Shown piece by piece: positions 63,420 through 64,000 of a stretch of 64,000 nucleotides of DNA. Both the position numbers and the translations under genes were made by a program. The stretch is taken from NCBI GenBank assembly GCA_948466265.1, contig CAOJZU010000006.1, positions 1 to 64,000 of the forward strand, read 5' to 3'. The notes beneath the pieces are model-generated. The model saw nothing but the letters and a program-made list of their open reading frames with translations, ran no database searches and was not told the origin of the DNA. Origin of the DNA: an uncultured Clostridium sp. GTDB lineage: Bacteria > Bacillota_A > Clostridia > TANB77 > CAG-508. Numbering within the stretch: position 1 is the first letter of the stretch; every line of letters starts with the position of its first letter.

Positions 63420-64000
63420 ATGATAAATGTAAAAAAGAATGTTCAAAATGAATTGATATTGTATACATTAGAAGATTTAGTACCAGAAAATAGTTTGTAT
63501 AGAAAAATAGATAAATATATTGACTTTAATTTCATATATGATGAAGTAAAAGATTTGTACTCTCAAGATAATGGTCGACCAAGTATAGATCCAGTTGTAT
63601 TGTTCAAACTAGTTTTCATTCAAGCGTTGGACGGTTTGAAATCAATGAGAAAAACATGTGAAAAAATAAAAGTAGATGTTGAATATAGATGTTTTTTAAA
63701 AATACCATTTGGAGAGGATACGCCACACTATTCAACGTTTAGTAAGAATTATGAAAGAAGATTTAATGATAGTGATGTATTTGAGAAAATATTTATCAAT
63801 ATAGTAGAACAAGCAATTAATTTTAATTTGGTAAAAGGAGATACATTTTTTACTGATTCCACACATAAAAAAGCAAATGCAAATAAAAACAAATTTAGAG
63901 ATGAACTACAATGTTCTGTCAAAAAACGTAGAGAGTGGTTAGAAGAAGAGATTAACGAAGAAAGAAGAAAACAAAATAAAAAGGAATTTGAATATAAAGA
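63420..64000 (+). mobile_element. IS1182-type transposase, 5' part cut by the window end
   Basis: The frame opens at 63420 behind TTAGGAGG and stays open for 193 codons to the window edge. The N-terminal region (LEDLVPENSLYRKIDKYIDF, NGRPSIDPVVLFKLVFIQ, DTPHYSTFSKNYERRF) and the first catalytic stretch GDTFFTDSTHKKANANKNK match IS1182-type transposases. Its single CGG is out of phase. The rest of the element lies beyond the window. Confidence 0.88.

Overview
The window is low-GC Firmicutes/Clostridia chromosome, most likely from an uncultured, possibly spore-forming gut or host-associated lineage. Evidence: very AT-rich DNA with strong AGGAGG ribosome binding sites and sigma-A promoters (TTGACA / 17 bp / TATAAT); spore coat (CotF-type) genes; a YtxC-like sporulation gene; a GH57/DUF1957 plus DUF4912 pair; a Clostridia-type 6S RNA; and 2,4-diaminopentanoate dehydrogenase. 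UGA, UAA and UAG are all used as stops.

The dominant observation is a decoding anomaly. Read with the standard code, 27 conserved genes are broken into pieces, including carA, carB, metG, argS, frr, cdsA, pfkA, glgP, tgt, queA and a DacA-type carboxypeptidase. At every break the in-frame codon is CGG. Skipping the C and continuing on the following GGN glycine codon restores the full conserved protein. I placed 72 such sites by hand (CGGA 51, CGGT 11, CGGG 6, CGGC 4). In every one of the 27 genes the raw length modulo 3 equals the number of CGG sites modulo 3. CGG in the other two codon phases (about 50 cases) needs no correction, so the signal follows reading phase and not DNA sequence. The restored residue is glycine at near-invariant positions: Walker A, the ABC signature, CarA GPGDP, the LDG motif of RseP, CdsA PGHGG, and the residue before KMSKS in MetG. 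I infer that CGG is not an arginine codon here but is decoded with an obligatory +1 shift, so that CGGN behaves as a four-base glycine codon. CGA, CGT and AGA remain arginine. One accessory gene (60827-61132) carries two in-frame CGG codons that are not corrected and looks recently acquired.

Layout: 1-0.8 kb small ORF and tRNA-Tyr; 0.8-3.4 ABC exporter; 3.5-5.2 acyl-CoA synthetase; 5.4-5.8 spore coat pair; 6-6.7 foreign-looking ORF; 6.9-9 penicillin-binding protein; 9.1-16.9 dinB, MATE, cytidylate-kinase-like, VanZ, TIM-barrel, diaminopentanoate dehydrogenase and DedA genes; 17.2-18.1 lipoprotein; 18.2-22.5 carAB; 22.5-24.2 tsf-rpsB; 24.4-25.7 D-Ala-D-Ala carboxypeptidase; 25.7-29.1 acyltransferase/glycosyltransferase operon; 29.3-32.4 ABC-2 exporter operon; 32.5-32.8 6S RNA; 32.8-37 rplU-rpmA-mscL-tgt-WG-repeat cluster; 37.1-38.4 glycosyltransferase; 38.6-42 DUF4912, GH57 and YtxC; 42-44.7 HAD, ORF6N and queA; 44.8-49.9 nadM-like, rseP, cdsA, uppS, ispA, frr and pyrH; 50-53.2 nadD, tmk, metG and a membrane protein; 53.3-55.9 glucan phosphorylase; 56.2-57.6 small ORF and LCP ligase; 57.7-60.6 argS and pfkA; 60.8-63 acquired ORF and a GT8/GT2 gene split by a stop; 63.1-64 group II intron-like remnant and the start of an IS1182-type transposase.

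The core genes cover translation and tRNA modification (rpsB, tsf, frr, rplU, rpmA, metG, argS, tgt, queA), pyrimidine, NAD, lipid and isoprenoid synthesis, and the cell envelope. Because essential genes carry CGG sites, the +1 event must be efficient and constitutive, not a regulatory switch.
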